A stretch of DNA of 64,000 nt, from the NCBI RefSeq assembly GCF_026460885.1, contig NZ_JAOVZW010000001.1, positions 186,001-250,000 on the forward strand, read 5' to 3'. Position 1 is the first letter of the stretch. Each line of letters begins with the position of its first letter. Both the position numbers and the translations under genes were made by a program. The notes beneath the pieces were generated by a model. The model searched no databases, was not told the DNA's origin, and was given only the letters and a program-made list of their open reading frames with translations. Positions 56,115-64,000 of this stretch are shown here, piece by piece. The DNA comes from Chryseobacterium formosum (GTDB lineage Bacteria; Bacteroidota; Bacteroidia; Flavobacteriales; Weeksellaceae).

Positions 56115-56825
56115 ATGGCAAAATTGGGAAAGAATGCTCCAAACGAGCAAGAAGGCAAAGAAACAGTGGAATTTTTTAAAGACCTTGACAGAGAGGCTTT
56201 AAACACAGAAAGATTCCTAGAAAAATATCAAAAACCATTAAGTGCCGTATTTGTAGGTTTGGTAGTTGGGGTTTTGGCTTATTTCGGATATCAGCAGTTT
56301 ATAGTTGCTCCAAATAATGCTGAAGCTGTAAAAACATATCTTACAGCACAAAAAAATCTTACAGAAGGTAAAGATAAAGAAGCTTTAGGAGGAAAATCTG
56401 CAGCTAACCCAGGTTTCTTGGGAACGTATAACGAATATTCTTCAACGAAAGTGGGTAAACTTTCTGCTTACAACGCAGGTTTGCTTAAATTTAAAGAAGG
56501 AAAATATCAGGAAGCTTATGATCTTATGGATAAATTTTCGTCTGATAACAAAACATTAACAGCAATGAAATTTGGTGTAATGGCAGATGCAAAATCTGGT
56601 CTTAACAAAAATGATGAAGCTTTAGCATTATTAGATAAAGCTGCAGCAGCATCTGATGATCCTTATACTTCTTACTATTTTACAAGAAAAGCGGGTATTG
56701 TAGCTTTAGGAATGAAGAAAAATGCAGAAGCTAAAAAATACTTCGCTACAATCGACGAAAAATATCAGGACTACGACAACGGAATGTCTGATTCTTATAT
56801 CGAAATGACTAAATATTTAAATTAA
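56115..56825 (+). CDS. Membrane-anchored TPR protein (YfgM-like)
   Basis: 236 residues: a charged cytoplasmic start, one membrane helix at about 44-65 (PLSAVFVGLVVGVLAYFGYQ), then TPR-like helical repeats (YNAGLLKFKEGKYQEAYDLM, AKSGLNKNDEALALLDKAAA). Architecture resembles YfgM/TPR_21 proteins, which bind the Sec translocon and chaperones, but that is only an analogy. It lies three bases before ribH under a consensus promoter. Confidence 0.8.
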   Translation: MAKLGKNAPNEQEGKETVEFFKDLDREALNTERFLEKYQKPLSAVFVGLVVGVLAYFGYQQFIVAPNNAEAVKTYLTAQKNLTEGKDKEALGGKSAANPGFLGTYNEYSSTKVGKLSAYNAGLLKFKEGKYQEAYDLMDKFSSDNKTLTAMKFGVMADAKSGLNKNDEALALLDKAAAASDDPYTSYYFTRKAGIVALGMKKNAEAKKYFATIDEKYQDYDNGMSDSYIEMTKYLN

Positions 56826-56828
56826 AAC

Positions 56829-57356
56829 ATGGCAACAGTTAATCTTTCAGATTACAAGCCACTTAATATTACCAATGCCGAAGATTTTTCTATCGGCATT
56901 GTTTTTTCTGAGTGGAATGACTTTGTAACATACAATTTACGTGATGCAGCTTTAGAAATTCTTGAAAAAGAAGGTGTAAAAGCTGAAAATATAAAACAGT
57001 TTTCCGTTCCCGGAGCTTTTGAATTAAATTATGCGAGTATGCAGCTTTGCAAAGAACGTAAGTTTGATGCTGTGATTGCAATTGGATGCGTCATCAGAGG
57101 TGAAACTCCACACTTTGATTTCGTTTGTGATGCTGTTGCACAGGGAATTAAAGACTGTAATATTTTAACCGATACTCCTACTATTTTTTGTGTTTTAACA
57201 GATGATACAAAAGAGCAGTCAATTGCAAGAAGCGGCGGAGATTTAGGAAACAAAGGTGTTGAAGCAGCTGTAACCGCTTTAAGTATGATCAATTTTAAGA
57301 GAAATCTTTCTGACAAGAAAGGAAATATTGGCTTTGGAAATTCTCAAAACAATTAA
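56829..57356 (+). CDS. ribH: 6,7-dimethyl-8-ribityllumazine synthase
   Basis: 175 residues. It condenses 5-amino-6-ribitylaminouracil with dihydroxybutanone phosphate in riboflavin synthesis. Motifs: IGIVFSEWNDFVTYNL, VPGAFELNYASMQL, and IAIGCVIRGETPHFDFVCDA with the catalytic His. No other rib genes lie in the window; the neighbour upstream is the TPR protein, probably co-transcribed. Confidence 0.96.
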   Translation: MATVNLSDYKPLNITNAEDFSIGIVFSEWNDFVTYNLRDAALEILEKEGVKAENIKQFSVPGAFELNYASMQLCKERKFDAVIAIGCVIRGETPHFDFVCDAVAQGIKDCNILTDTPTIFCVLTDDTKEQSIARSGGDLGNKGVEAAVTALSMINFKRNLSDKKGNIGFGNSQNN

Positions 57357-57403
57357 TTTCTGATTCATTAAAATTTTTAACTTTACTTTAAAAATTACAA
57401 ATT

Positions 57404-58261
57404 ATGAAATGGACTGAAGATAGAAGTACCAACGTAGACGACAGACGTGGTTCTGGAGGCGGTGGCGGTGCAATTGTTGGTGGTGGATTAGGCACTATAA
57501 TTATCGCAGCAATTGTATTTTTCTTAGGTGGAGATCCTTCTGCAATACTTTCTTCGGGAGGTGGAAGCGCTCCTCGTCAAACAGAAAAACGAGAATTAAG
57601 TCAAGGAGAACTGCAAATTGGAGAATTTGTAAAAATGATTACTGCAGAGAACGAACAAACCTGGGCTCAGATATTTAAAGATAACGGTATGCAATACAGA
57701 CCTGCAAAAGTAGTTTTATTTGAAAGCGCAACAAACTCCAGTTGTGGAACTGCACAATCTGCAATGGGACCATTTTATTGTCCGGCAGACGAATCGGTTT
57801 ATATGGATATGAGTTTCTTCAAAGAATTGCAGAAAAATTTTGGTGCTAAAGTTACCGAGTTTACTATTGCTTATGTAATGGCTCACGAAATGGGACATCA
57901 CGTACAAAATCTTATGGGAATTTTAAACGAAACAGATAATGCAAGAAGAAGCGACAAATATTCTGAAGCGCAATTGAATAAAATCTCTGTAGCAACAGAA
58001 CTTCAGGCTGATTTTTATGCCGGACTTTGGGCTAAATATTCTAACGAGAGAGAGCATTTTCTTGAGCCAGGAGATATAGACTCAGCAATTGAAGCTGCTG
58101 AAGCTGTTGGAGATGATAATATCCAAAAAAGATCTCAAGGATATGTAAATCAGGAAAGCTTTACACACGGTTCATCCGCACAAAGAAAAGAATGGTTTAT
58201 GAAAGGATATAATGCAACAAATATCAAACAAGGCGATACATTCAGCCAACTTTTAAGATAA
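57404..58261 (+). CDS. ypfJ: Neutral zinc metallopeptidase (YpfJ family)
   Basis: 285 residues, the usual size. A glycine-rich cytoplasmic start (RRGSGGGGGAIVGGG) leads into one membrane helix (about 30-48). The zinc motif HEMGHHV begins at His161; a further ligand Glu is probably in ATELQADFYAGLWA. The Cys pair in SSCGTAQSAMGPFYCP is typical of the family. Function in vivo is not known. A bidirectional terminator follows. Confidence 0.93.
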   Translation: MKWTEDRSTNVDDRRGSGGGGGAIVGGGLGTIIIAAIVFFLGGDPSAILSSGGGSAPRQTEKRELSQGELQIGEFVKMITAENEQTWAQIFKDNGMQYRPAKVVLFESATNSSCGTAQSAMGPFYCPADESVYMDMSFFKELQKNFGAKVTEFTIAYVMAHEMGHHVQNLMGILNETDNARRSDKYSEAQLNKISVATELQADFYAGLWAKYSNEREHFLEPGDIDSAIEAAEAVGDDNIQKRSQGYVNQESFTHGSSAQRKEWFMKGYNATNIKQGDTFSQLLR

Positions 58262-58265
58262 AAAC

Positions 58266-58298
58266 AAAAAAACCTGAAGAAGCTCTTCAGGTTTTTTT
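58266..58298. terminator. Bidirectional terminator after ypfJ
   Basis: AACCTGAAGA (58271-58280) pairs with TCTTCAGGTT (58284-58293), with A's before and T's after, between convergent genes. Confidence 0.85.
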
Positions 58299-58299
58299 A

Positions 58300-59139
58300 T
58301 TATTTCAATTCAATTGGATTGCTGTTATTTTTGGCTTCCTCTTTTACTCTTTCCTCCATTCTTTTTCTCATCTCTGCTGGATTTTGATTTCCGCCACCAT
58401 TGCCTCTTGGACCGCCAACAGCAAAACCGCCACCGCCACGTTGGCTGCTCATAAAAGCAGAAGGATCACTTTTATATTTTTCCTGTTGCTTTACGTAATC
58501 TGTTCTTTTTACTTTTACCACATTTCCGAAAGTATTCATTTCAGGGAAACTAGCGATTTTAAAGTTTTTCATTAAATCAAAAGAATATTCGCCGGTAGAA
58601 TCTTCTGCTTTTACGACTAAACCTGGAAGTCCGCTAAATTTATAGGGTCCGTCTTGATAAGGAAGATCTGTTGTAAACCAAGCCGTCCATTTTCTTCCGC
58701 CAAAATCAGTTTCTGCTTTTTGTACTTTATAGTCACCTATTTTTGTAGTTTCAGATAAAATTTTCCAGTTTAAAGGTCGATCTTCTTCGTAAGTATAAAT
58801 ATCTCTACCAATTCTATCTTTATAAGTCGTTTTCTGATCTTTTTTGTCTTTTTCAATCGAATAATTAATGATTGACCTTAAACTTTCCATTTGATCTCTG
58901 TTAAAACCTCTTCCTCCACCGCTTTGAAAATTCGCTCGCATAACAGAATCTCTTTTAATTCTGTTTTCAGAATAGAACATCGATTTATCTGCTGAAATGT
59001 CTAAATATGCATTTTCAGTCTTAATATCATTCTTATCACTTGCATTTGGTTTCATTGTAACTTGATACACAAATCTGTTTGCCTGTGCAAAACTGAGTTG
59101 CGCTAATACTACCATAGCAAAAACACCAATTTTTTTCAT
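58300..59139 (-). CDS. GLPGLI-family exported protein
   Basis: 279 residues with a signal peptide ending about residue 18 (LSFAQ). The family motif is present as FSGLPGLVVKAEDSTGEYSF, after DRPLNWKILSETTKIGDYKV and WTAWFTTDLPYQDGPYKF. A Gly/Arg/Asn-rich tract (RGGGGFAVGGPRGNGGGNQN) precedes the end. The family is widespread in Bacteroidota and its function is not known. Single gene, convergent with ypfJ and divergent from the suf cluster. Confidence 0.9.
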   Translation of the reverse strand: MKKIGVFAMVVLAQLSFAQANRFVYQVTMKPNASDKNDIKTENAYLDISADKSMFYSENRIKRDSVMRANFQSGGGRGFNRDQMESLRSIINYSIEKDKKDQKTTYKDRIGRDIYTYEEDRPLNWKILSETTKIGDYKVQKAETDFGGRKWTAWFTTDLPYQDGPYKFSGLPGLVVKAEDSTGEYSFDLMKNFKIASFPEMNTFGNVVKVKRTDYVKQQEKYKSDPSAFMSSQRGGGGFAVGGPRGNGGGNQNPAEMRKRMEERVKEEAKNNSNPIELK

Positions 59140-59248
59140 TATTTTCTTGATTTATAGTTTTGATTTTAAATTTTAACCAAAGTTAAAGCATCGATGATAA
59201 AAATCGATAAAATAAAATCACCGATTTTTATTTACTGATTATTGTTCG

Positions 59249-59256
59249 TATTTTTG
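59249..59256 (+). promoter_or_regulatory. -7 promoter element of the suf cluster
   Basis: TATTTTTG fits TAnnTTTG and ends 28 bases before the ATG of the sufA-like gene. Confidence 0.5.
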
Positions 59257-59284
59257 CAAGATTAAATCATTCTAAATTAATACA

Positions 59285-59614
59285 ATGATAAAGGTTTCAG
59301 ATCAGGCAAAGGTAAAAGCGGTTCAGCTGATGACAGAAGACGGCTTTAACCCTGCTGAAGATTATATAAGAGTTGGGGTAAAAAGTGGTGGTTGTTCAGG
59401 ACTAGAGTATATGTTAGGTTTTGATAATAAGCAAAACGAAACAGACCAGATTTTTGAAGATAATGGAATAAAAATCGTTGTCGAAAAAAAATCTATACTT
59501 TACTTGGCGGGTACTATTTTAGAATATTCCGGAGGTTTGAATGGGAAAGGATTTATTTTTAATAATCCTAATGCATCCAGAACGTGTGGTTGTGGAGAAT
59601 CTTTCAGTCTTTAG
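59285..59614 (+). CDS. sufA: Iron-sulfur cluster carrier, SufA/IscA (HesB) family
   Basis: 109 residues, standard length. The three conserved cysteines that bind the cluster are C37 (SGGCSGLEYMLGF) and C101 and C103 (TCGCGESFSL). It receives clusters from the SufBCD scaffold and passes them to target proteins. The suf genes follow on the same strand, though a foreign-looking element now separates it from sufB. Confidence 0.94.
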   Translation: MIKVSDQAKVKAVQLMTEDGFNPAEDYIRVGVKSGGCSGLEYMLGFDNKQNETDQIFEDNGIKIVVEKKSILYLAGTILEYSGGLNGKGFIFNNPNASRTCGCGESFSL

Positions 59615-59621
59615 ACTGATC

Positions 59622-59645
59622 AAAAGATTCAGAGATTAAGAAATT
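59622..59645. repeat. Left terminal inverted repeat of the IVS-like element
   Basis: Bases 59625-59645 are the exact reverse complement of 60038-60058 (21 bp); allowing one mismatch the match extends to 24 bases. The 12-base unit ATTCAGAGATTA also repeats directly at 59627-59638 and 59643-59654. Confidence 0.75.
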
Positions 59646-59657
59646 CAGAGATTATTT

Positions 59658-60031
59658 ATGACTGTTTCATTTGAAAATTTTCCAATTTATAAAAAGACAA
59701 TTTCATTTACAGTTAAAATTTTCAAAATTCTTATAATGAAAATTTACACAAAGAATTTTCACTCAAAGATCAACTAAAAAGAGCAACTTTATCAATAAGT
59801 AACAATATTGCAGAAGGCTCAGAATATGGAAGTAATAAACAATTTATCAGATTTCTTTGGATTGCAAAAGGGAGTTGCGCTGAAGTAAGAAGTATGTTAT
59901 TTGTTTTATATAGTTTAGAGAAAATCGACAGTGAAATTTTCAATACTCTTAATGAGGAGTGTTTGGAAATAGCTAAGGAGATTTATCATTTTATAAAATA
60001 TCTTGAAAAGAGCACTTTAGACATTAAGTAA
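59658..60031 (+). pseudogene. Frameshifted four-helix-bundle protein (23S rRNA intervening-sequence family)
   Basis: Starting at ATG 59658 the frame reads MTVSFENFPIYKKTISFTVK and continues to about base 59731. The family sequence then continues in another frame: NENLHKEFSLKDQLKRATLS, ISNNIAEGSEYGSNKQFIRF, LWIAKGSCAEVRSMLFVLYS, ending at TAA 60029-60031. One extra base near 59731-59735 would restore a single frame of about 124 residues. The pattern (DQLKRAxLSIxxNIAEG) is the hallmark of four-helix-bundle proteins encoded in 23S rRNA intervening sequences and also found alone. It is broken by one base, or the base was lost in sequencing. It is bounded by inverted repeats and lies between the sufA-like gene and sufB. 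Confidence 0.8.
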
Positions 60032-60037
60032 TATCGA

Positions 60038-60061
60038 AATTTCTTAATCTCTGAATCTCTT
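60038..60061. repeat. Right terminal inverted repeat of the IVS-like element
   Basis: Reverse complement of the left repeat at 59622-59645 (21 bp perfect, 24 with one mismatch). It ends eight bases before the sufB ATG. Confidence 0.75.
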
Positions 60062-60069
60062 AATAAATT

Positions 60070-61518
60070 ATGAGTAAATATACTGAAGACGACTTAAGAG
60101 TCGATTTAGAAAACAAAAAATACGAATTCGGCTGGGAAACGATACTCGATTACGAAGATTTCCCAACTGGTTTAAACGAAGACATCGTCCGTGCTATTTC
60201 TGCTAAAAAAGAAGAACCGGAATGGATGACAGAATGGCGTTTGGAATCTTTCAGAATCTGGTTGAAGATGGTTGAGCCTGAATGGGCAAACATCAAATAC
60301 GAAAAACCGGATTTCCAGGCGATAAAATACTACGCCGCTCCAAAAGCAAAGCCTGAATTGGCAAGCTTAGATGAGGTTGACCCTGAATTATTAGCAACTT
60401 TTGCAAAATTGGGAATCAATATCGAAGAGCAAAAGAGACTTTCAAATGTCGCTGTAGATATCGTGATTGACTCAATTTCTGTAAAAACAACTTTTCAGGA
60501 CACTTTAGCAGAAAAAGGAATTATTTTCTGTTCAATTTCCGAAGCGATTAAAAATCATCCGGATTTGGTGAGAAAATATCTTGGAAAAGTAGTTCCAAGA
60601 GGAGATAACTTTTACGCAGCATTAAACTCCGCAGTATTTTCTGACGGAAGTTTCTGCTATATCCCAAAAGGGGTAAGATGCCCGATGGAATTGTCAACCT
60701 ATTTCCGTATCAACCAATCTGGAACAGGTCAGTTTGAAAGAACGCTTGTGATTGCAGATGAAGGAAGTTATGTTTCTTATCTTGAAGGTTGTACAGCTCC
60801 TTCGAGAGATGAAAACCAGCTTCACGCTGCGGTGGTAGAATTGATTGCTTTGGATAATGCTGAAATTAAATATTCTACTGTTCAAAACTGGTATCCCGGA
60901 AATGAAGAAGGCAAAGGTGGTGTTTTCAATTTTGTAACTAAAAGAGGATTGTGCGAAACTAAAGCAAAAATCTCATGGACTCAGGTTGAAACTGGTTCTG
61001 CCGTAACTTGGAAATATCCGTCTTGTATCTTAAAAGGTGACGGTTCAATCGGTGAGTTCTACTCCATCGCGGTAACCAACAATCATCAATATGCCGATAC
61101 AGGTACAAAGATGATTCACATTGGTAAGAATACAAAATCAACGATTATCTCTAAAGGAATTTCTGCAGGAAAATCTCAAAACTCATACAGAGGATTGGTA
61201 AAAGTAATGCCATCTGCAAAAGGAGCAAGAAACTTTTCACAATGTGATTCATTATTAATGGGTAACGAATGTGGAGCACATACTTTCCCTTATATTGAAA
61301 TAAAAGATCCTACAGCTCAGCTGGAGCACGAAGCTACGACTTCAAAAATTGGTGAAGACCAGATTTTCTACTGTAACCAGAGAGGGATTGATACAGAAAG
61401 AGCGATTGCTTTGATTGTAAATGGTTTCAGTAAAGAAGTTTTAAATAAATTACCAATGGAATTTGCCATTGAAGCTCAGAAATTGCTTGAGATTTCTTTG
61501 GAAGGGTCTGTTGGATAG
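60070..61518 (+). CDS. sufB: Iron-sulfur cluster assembly protein SufB
   Basis: 482 residues, typical length. It is the scaffold subunit of SufBC2D. Conserved stretches: DILVVP is absent, but [60 protein letters not shown] and [19 protein letters not shown] all match SufB, including the C-terminal Cys and His/Glu residues of the assembly site. Its leader now contains the right repeat of the IVS-like element. Confidence 0.96.
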   Translation: MSKYTEDDLRVDLENKKYEFGWETILDYEDFPTGLNEDIVRAISAKKEEPEWMTEWRLESFRIWLKMVEPEWANIKYEKPDFQAIKYYAAPKAKPELASLDEVDPELLATFAKLGINIEEQKRLSNVAVDIVIDSISVKTTFQDTLAEKGIIFCSISEAIKNHPDLVRKYLGKVVPRGDNFYAALNSAVFSDGSFCYIPKGVRCPMELSTYFRINQSGTGQFERTLVIADEGSYVSYLEGCTAPSRDENQLHAAVVELIALDNAEIKYSTVQNWYPGNEEGKGGVFNFVTKRGLCETKAKISWTQVETGSAVTWKYPSCILKGDGSIGEFYSIAVTNNHQYADTGTKMIHIGKNTKSTIISKGISAGKSQNSYRGLVKVMPSAKGARNFSQCDSLLMGNECGAHTFPYIEIKDPTAQLEHEATTSKIGEDQIFYCNQRGIDTERAIALIVNGFSKEVLNKLPMEFAIEAQKLLEISLEGSVG

Positions 61519-61548
61519 AATTTTGTAATTTTAAATAAAATTTAAGTT

Positions 61549-61758
61549 ATGGAAGTTGTTCTGAAAAATTTGAAGAAAAAAGATTTTGAAGTGATCAAAT
61601 CACTGGCAAAAGCATTGGGCTTTGAAATTGAAAAAAAGGAAGAACAGAGTCCGTACAATCCAGAGTTTGTAAAGAAGATTTTGGATGCTCAAAAAGAAAT
61701 AGAAGAAGGGAAAGGTACGAAAATGACCCTTGAAGAACTGGATGCTTTATGGAAATAA
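61549..61758 (+). CDS. Antitoxin partner of the YoeB-type toxin
   Basis: 69 residues, acidic and helical: EVVLKNLKKKDFEVIKSLAK, then a flexible middle, then KKILDAQKEIEEGKGTKMTL ending EELDALWK. This is the layout of small antitoxins with an N-terminal DNA-binding or dimer part and a C-terminal toxin-wrapping helix. It overlaps the toxin gene by ten bases, typical of toxin-antitoxin pairs, and would be expected to repress its own transcription. The pair sits between sufB and sufC. Confidence 0.8.
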   Translation: MEVVLKNLKKKDFEVIKSLAKALGFEIEKKEEQSPYNPEFVKKILDAQKEIEEGKGTKMTLEELDALWK

Positions 61759-62021
61759 TATTTTCTGATAAAGCAAAAAATGATTTGCTTTTTTGGCAGA
61801 AATCAGGAAACAAAATTATTTTGAAAAAGATTTCGCAGCTTATTCGTTCCATACAAACTAATCCTTATGAAGGAATTGGAAAACCAGAACCTTTGAAATA
61901 TAATTTATCTGGAACCTGGTCAAGGAGAATTGATAAAGAACACAGGATAATTTATCAGATTACTGAAGAAAATACAATTGAAATTTTAAATATTTTGTCT
62001 TTAAAAGGGCACTACGAATAA
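61749..62021 (+). CDS. YoeB/Txe-family toxin (mRNA endonuclease)
   Basis: 90 residues, close to E. coli YoeB (84). The family order is clear: IIFSDKAKNDLLFWQKSGNK, IRSIQTNPYEGIGKPEPLKY, LSGTWSRRIDKEHRIIYQI and the C-terminal LKGHYE. The catalytic-type Glu (PYEGIG), Arg (WSRRID, EHRIIY), His and Tyr (GHY) are all present, so it appears intact. YoeB cuts mRNA at the ribosome when freed from antitoxin. It ends five bases before sufC. Confidence 0.9.
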   Translation: MEIIFSDKAKNDLLFWQKSGNKIILKKISQLIRSIQTNPYEGIGKPEPLKYNLSGTWSRRIDKEHRIIYQITEENTIEILNILSLKGHYE

Positions 62022-62026
62022 AATAT

Positions 62027-62770
62027 ATGTTAAACATTAAAAACTTACACGCCAGAATTGAAGATGGCGCACAGATATTAAAAGGTATCAATCTTGAAAT
62101 CAAGCCGGGAGAGGTTCATGCGATCATGGGGCCGAACGGAGCTGGTAAATCTACCCTTTCTTCTGTAATTGCAGGAAAAGAAGATTACGAAGTGACGGAA
62201 GGAGAAATCCTTTTTCAAGGTGAAAACATTATTGAGGATGCTCCTGAAGAAAGAGCTCACAAAGGAATTTTCCTTTCTTTTCAATATCCGGTAGAAATTC
62301 CTGGCGTTTCTGTGACGAATTTCATTAAAGCTGCTTTAAACGAAAACAGAAAAGCAAACGGATTTGAAGATATGCCTGCAAAAGAAATGCTGGCAATGAT
62401 TCGTGAGAAATCTGAGAAACTAGGTATTAAAAAAGATTTCCTTTCAAGATCATTAAACGAAGGTTTTTCGGGAGGTGAGAAAAAAAGAAACGAAATTTTC
62501 CAGATGATGATGTTAAATCCTAAATTAGCTATTTTGGATGAGACTGATTCAGGATTGGATATCGACGCTTTGAGAATCGTTGCAGATGGTGTAAATACTT
62601 TCAAAAACGAAGGAAATGCCGTTCTTTTGATTACACACTATCAAAGATTGTTAAACTACATTCAGCCTGACTTTGTACACGTTTTAGCAAACGGAAAAAT
62701 CATTAAAACAGGCGATAAATCTTTAGCTTTAGAATTGGAAAGCAAAGGTTACGATTGGTTGCTTAACTAA
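62027..62770 (+). CDS. sufC: SufC, ATPase of the SufBCD complex
   Basis: 247 residues. ABC-type ATPase with Walker A GPNGAGKSTLSSVIAG, signature FSGGEKKRNEIFQ, Walker B LAILDETDSGLDID and the H-loop LLITHYQRLL. It drives cluster assembly with SufB and SufD. It begins five bases after the toxin stop, so in the present arrangement it is probably read through from sufB and the toxin-antitoxin pair. Confidence 0.97.
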   Translation: MLNIKNLHARIEDGAQILKGINLEIKPGEVHAIMGPNGAGKSTLSSVIAGKEDYEVTEGEILFQGENIIEDAPEERAHKGIFLSFQYPVEIPGVSVTNFIKAALNENRKANGFEDMPAKEMLAMIREKSEKLGIKKDFLSRSLNEGFSGGEKKRNEIFQMMMLNPKLAILDETDSGLDIDALRIVADGVNTFKNEGNAVLLITHYQRLLNYIQPDFVHVLANGKIIKTGDKSLALELESKGYDWLLN

Positions 62771-62884
62771 TAAAATATTTTTGGTTAAGTTTTTTATCAA
62801 TCCTTAGTCGAAAAGGCAGTGAAAAACTGCGATATTGATACAAATTAAATTTATAATAAAGGTGTGATGGCCGAAATATCAGTA

Positions 62885-64000
62885 ATGGCTTTATACGATC
62901 AAACAATAGAAAATCACAGTGAATTTTTGGAGAGTCTGCGTCACAGATTTTTAGATGACGACAGAAAAATTGCGCTTCAGAAATTTGCAATCAAAGGTTT
63001 TCCTACAAAGAAAGACGAAGAATACAAGTATACCAACCTCAAAGAAATCACGGAAAAAGATTATAATTTTTTCCCGAAAGAAAGTCACAACATTACCAAA
63101 GAACAGCTTGATGAGCTGCATTTGGGAGAAGAAAATTTTGACTGGATTGTTTTTGTAAACGGTCAGCTTCACAAAGAGCTTTCAAACATTTCTATCGAAA
63201 ACGCAGAATTTTTGTCTTTCAACTACGCTTTGAATGATGAGAATCATAAAGATGTTTTCGATAAATATTTTAACACAATTGCCGCAAAAGATTTAGCTTT
63301 TACAAATTTAAATCAGGCATACTGCAAATACGGATTTTTCCTGAAAGTTCCGAAAAATGTAATTATCGAAAAACCAATCCACGTTTTTTACCTTTCTCAA
63401 AATCAGGAAGAAAATACTTTTTACAATACGAGAAATTTATTAATTGTAGAAGAAGGAGCAAAAGTTGAAATCATCGAAAGTCATCATAATTTTGATGAGA
63501 GTTTTGTTTTTACCAATTCAGTAACCGAAATTTTCACGTATCAGAATGCAAAAGCAGACTGGCACAAGATTCAGAATGACAGCGACACTTCTTATTTGGT
63601 AGATCATACGTTTGCAAAACAGGAAAGAGACAGCTTAACGACGGTAAATACGTTTACATTCGGAGGAAAAATCATCAGAAACAATCTTGATTTTATTCAT
63701 AACGGAGAAAATATCAACTCTTTCATGAACGGAATTACCATTATCGGAAAAGATCAGTTGGTCGATCACCATACAGCGGTTCACCACAATACTCCAAACT
63801 GTCAGAGCTACCAGAATTACAAAGGTATTTTTAAAGATAAATCTCACGGAGTTTTCAACGGAAAAGTTTTTGTTAATAAGATCGCTCAGAAAACCAATGC
63901 TTATCAACAAAACAACAACGTTTTATTAAGCGAAGGAGCAACAATCGACACGAAGCCTCAGTTGGAGATTTTCGCAGATGATGTGAAGTGTTCTCACGGT
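62885..64000 (+). CDS. sufD: Iron-sulfur cluster assembly protein SufD (3' partial)
   Basis: The frame is open from ATG 62885 (MALYDQTIENHSEFLESLRH) to the window end, 372 residues visible. SufD features: KGFPTKKDEEYKYTNLKEIT, LLIVEEGAKVEIIESHHNFD, LDFIHNGENINSFMNGI, VDHHTAVHHNTPNCQSYQNY and the end PQLEIFADDVKCSHG, which holds the conserved Cys and His. SufD pairs with SufB in the scaffold. An in-frame ATG at 62867 would add six residues; I prefer 62885 because it matches the family start. Only the last ~60 residues are missing. Confidence 0.95.
   Translation, partial: MALYDQTIENHSEFLESLRHRFLDDDRKIALQKFAIKGFPTKKDEEYKYTNLKEITEKDYNFFPKESHNITKEQLDELHLGEENFDWIVFVNGQLHKELSNISIENAEFLSFNYALNDENHKDVFDKYFNTIAAKDLAFTNLNQAYCKYGFFLKVPKNVIIEKPIHVFYLSQNQEENTFYNTRNLLIVEEGAKVEIIESHHNFDESFVFTNSVTEIFTYQNAKADWHKIQNDSDTSYLVDHTFAKQERDSLTTVNTFTFGGKIIRNNLDFIHNGENINSFMNGITIIGKDQLVDHHTAVHHNTPNCQSYQNYKGIFKDKSHGVFNGKVFVNKIAQKTNAYQQNNNVLLSEGATIDTKPQLEIFADDVKCSHG

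Noticed and set aside
62078..62604. Minus-strand frames inside sufC
   Set aside because: SufC has all ABC ATPase motifs in its own frame; the antisense frames are shadows.

Overview
The window comes from a low-GC member of the Bacteroidota, most likely a Chryseobacterium-like flavobacterium (family Weeksellaceae). This rests on the gliding-motility lipoprotein GldH, a GLPGLI-family protein, glutamine synthetase type III, an alternative complex III (act) operon, DUF6705/DUF6909-type proteins, and repeated TAnnTTTG promoter elements in place of E. coli-type promoters. The species is inferred from gene content only. No rRNA, tRNA, CRISPR array, prophage or insertion sequence with a transposase was found.

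Layout. 1-4.9 kb: the tail of an HU-type DNA-binding protein, a cluster of four hairpins, then an accessory block of secreted proteins and lipoproteins of unknown function (one with a JAMM-like metalloprotease motif) and a small XRE regulator. 4.9-12.2 kb: M1 metallopeptidase, DinB-like protein, DUF6909 protein and a MORN_2-repeat secreted protein, all on the minus strand. 12.4-16.9 kb: glutamine synthetase III, an NlpC/P60 lipoprotein, an unknown small protein and a pentapeptide-repeat protein. 17.0-22.7 kb (minus): the complete rod-shape operon mreB-mreC-mreD-mrdA-rodA. 22.9-28.5 kb: haem synthesis genes hemA-hemC-hemD-hemE, split by two secreted cell-wall proteins. 28.6-36.3 kb (minus): nitroreductase, PDZ aspartyl protease, sufS, rplY-prs, and a GDSL lipoprotein with a FadL-type porin. 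36.6-42.5 kb: ricT-like PSP1 protein, gldH, PBP1A, selO. 42.6-44.4 kb: a membrane protein and a SPOR protein. 44.6-53.0 kb: actABCDEF, the quinol:cytochrome c oxidoreductase. 53.2-59.1 kb: secreted proteins, apt, a TPR membrane protein, ribH, a zinc metallopeptidase and a GLPGLI protein. 59.3-64.0 kb: the suf iron-sulfur cluster operon, with sufD cut by the window end.

How the genes work together. The shape and wall genes (mre operon, PBP1A, NlpC/P60, amidase, DUF1287, SPOR) build and remodel peptidoglycan. The haem genes supply cofactor for the multihaem act complex. The suf machinery supplies iron-sulfur clusters for ActB and probably for the RicT-like protein.

The most notable structure is in the suf operon, which carries two inserts. 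Between the sufA-like gene and sufB lies a frameshifted four-helix-bundle gene bounded by a perfect 21-bp inverted repeat, resembling a free-standing 23S rRNA intervening sequence. Between sufB and sufC lies a YoeB-type toxin-antitoxin pair.
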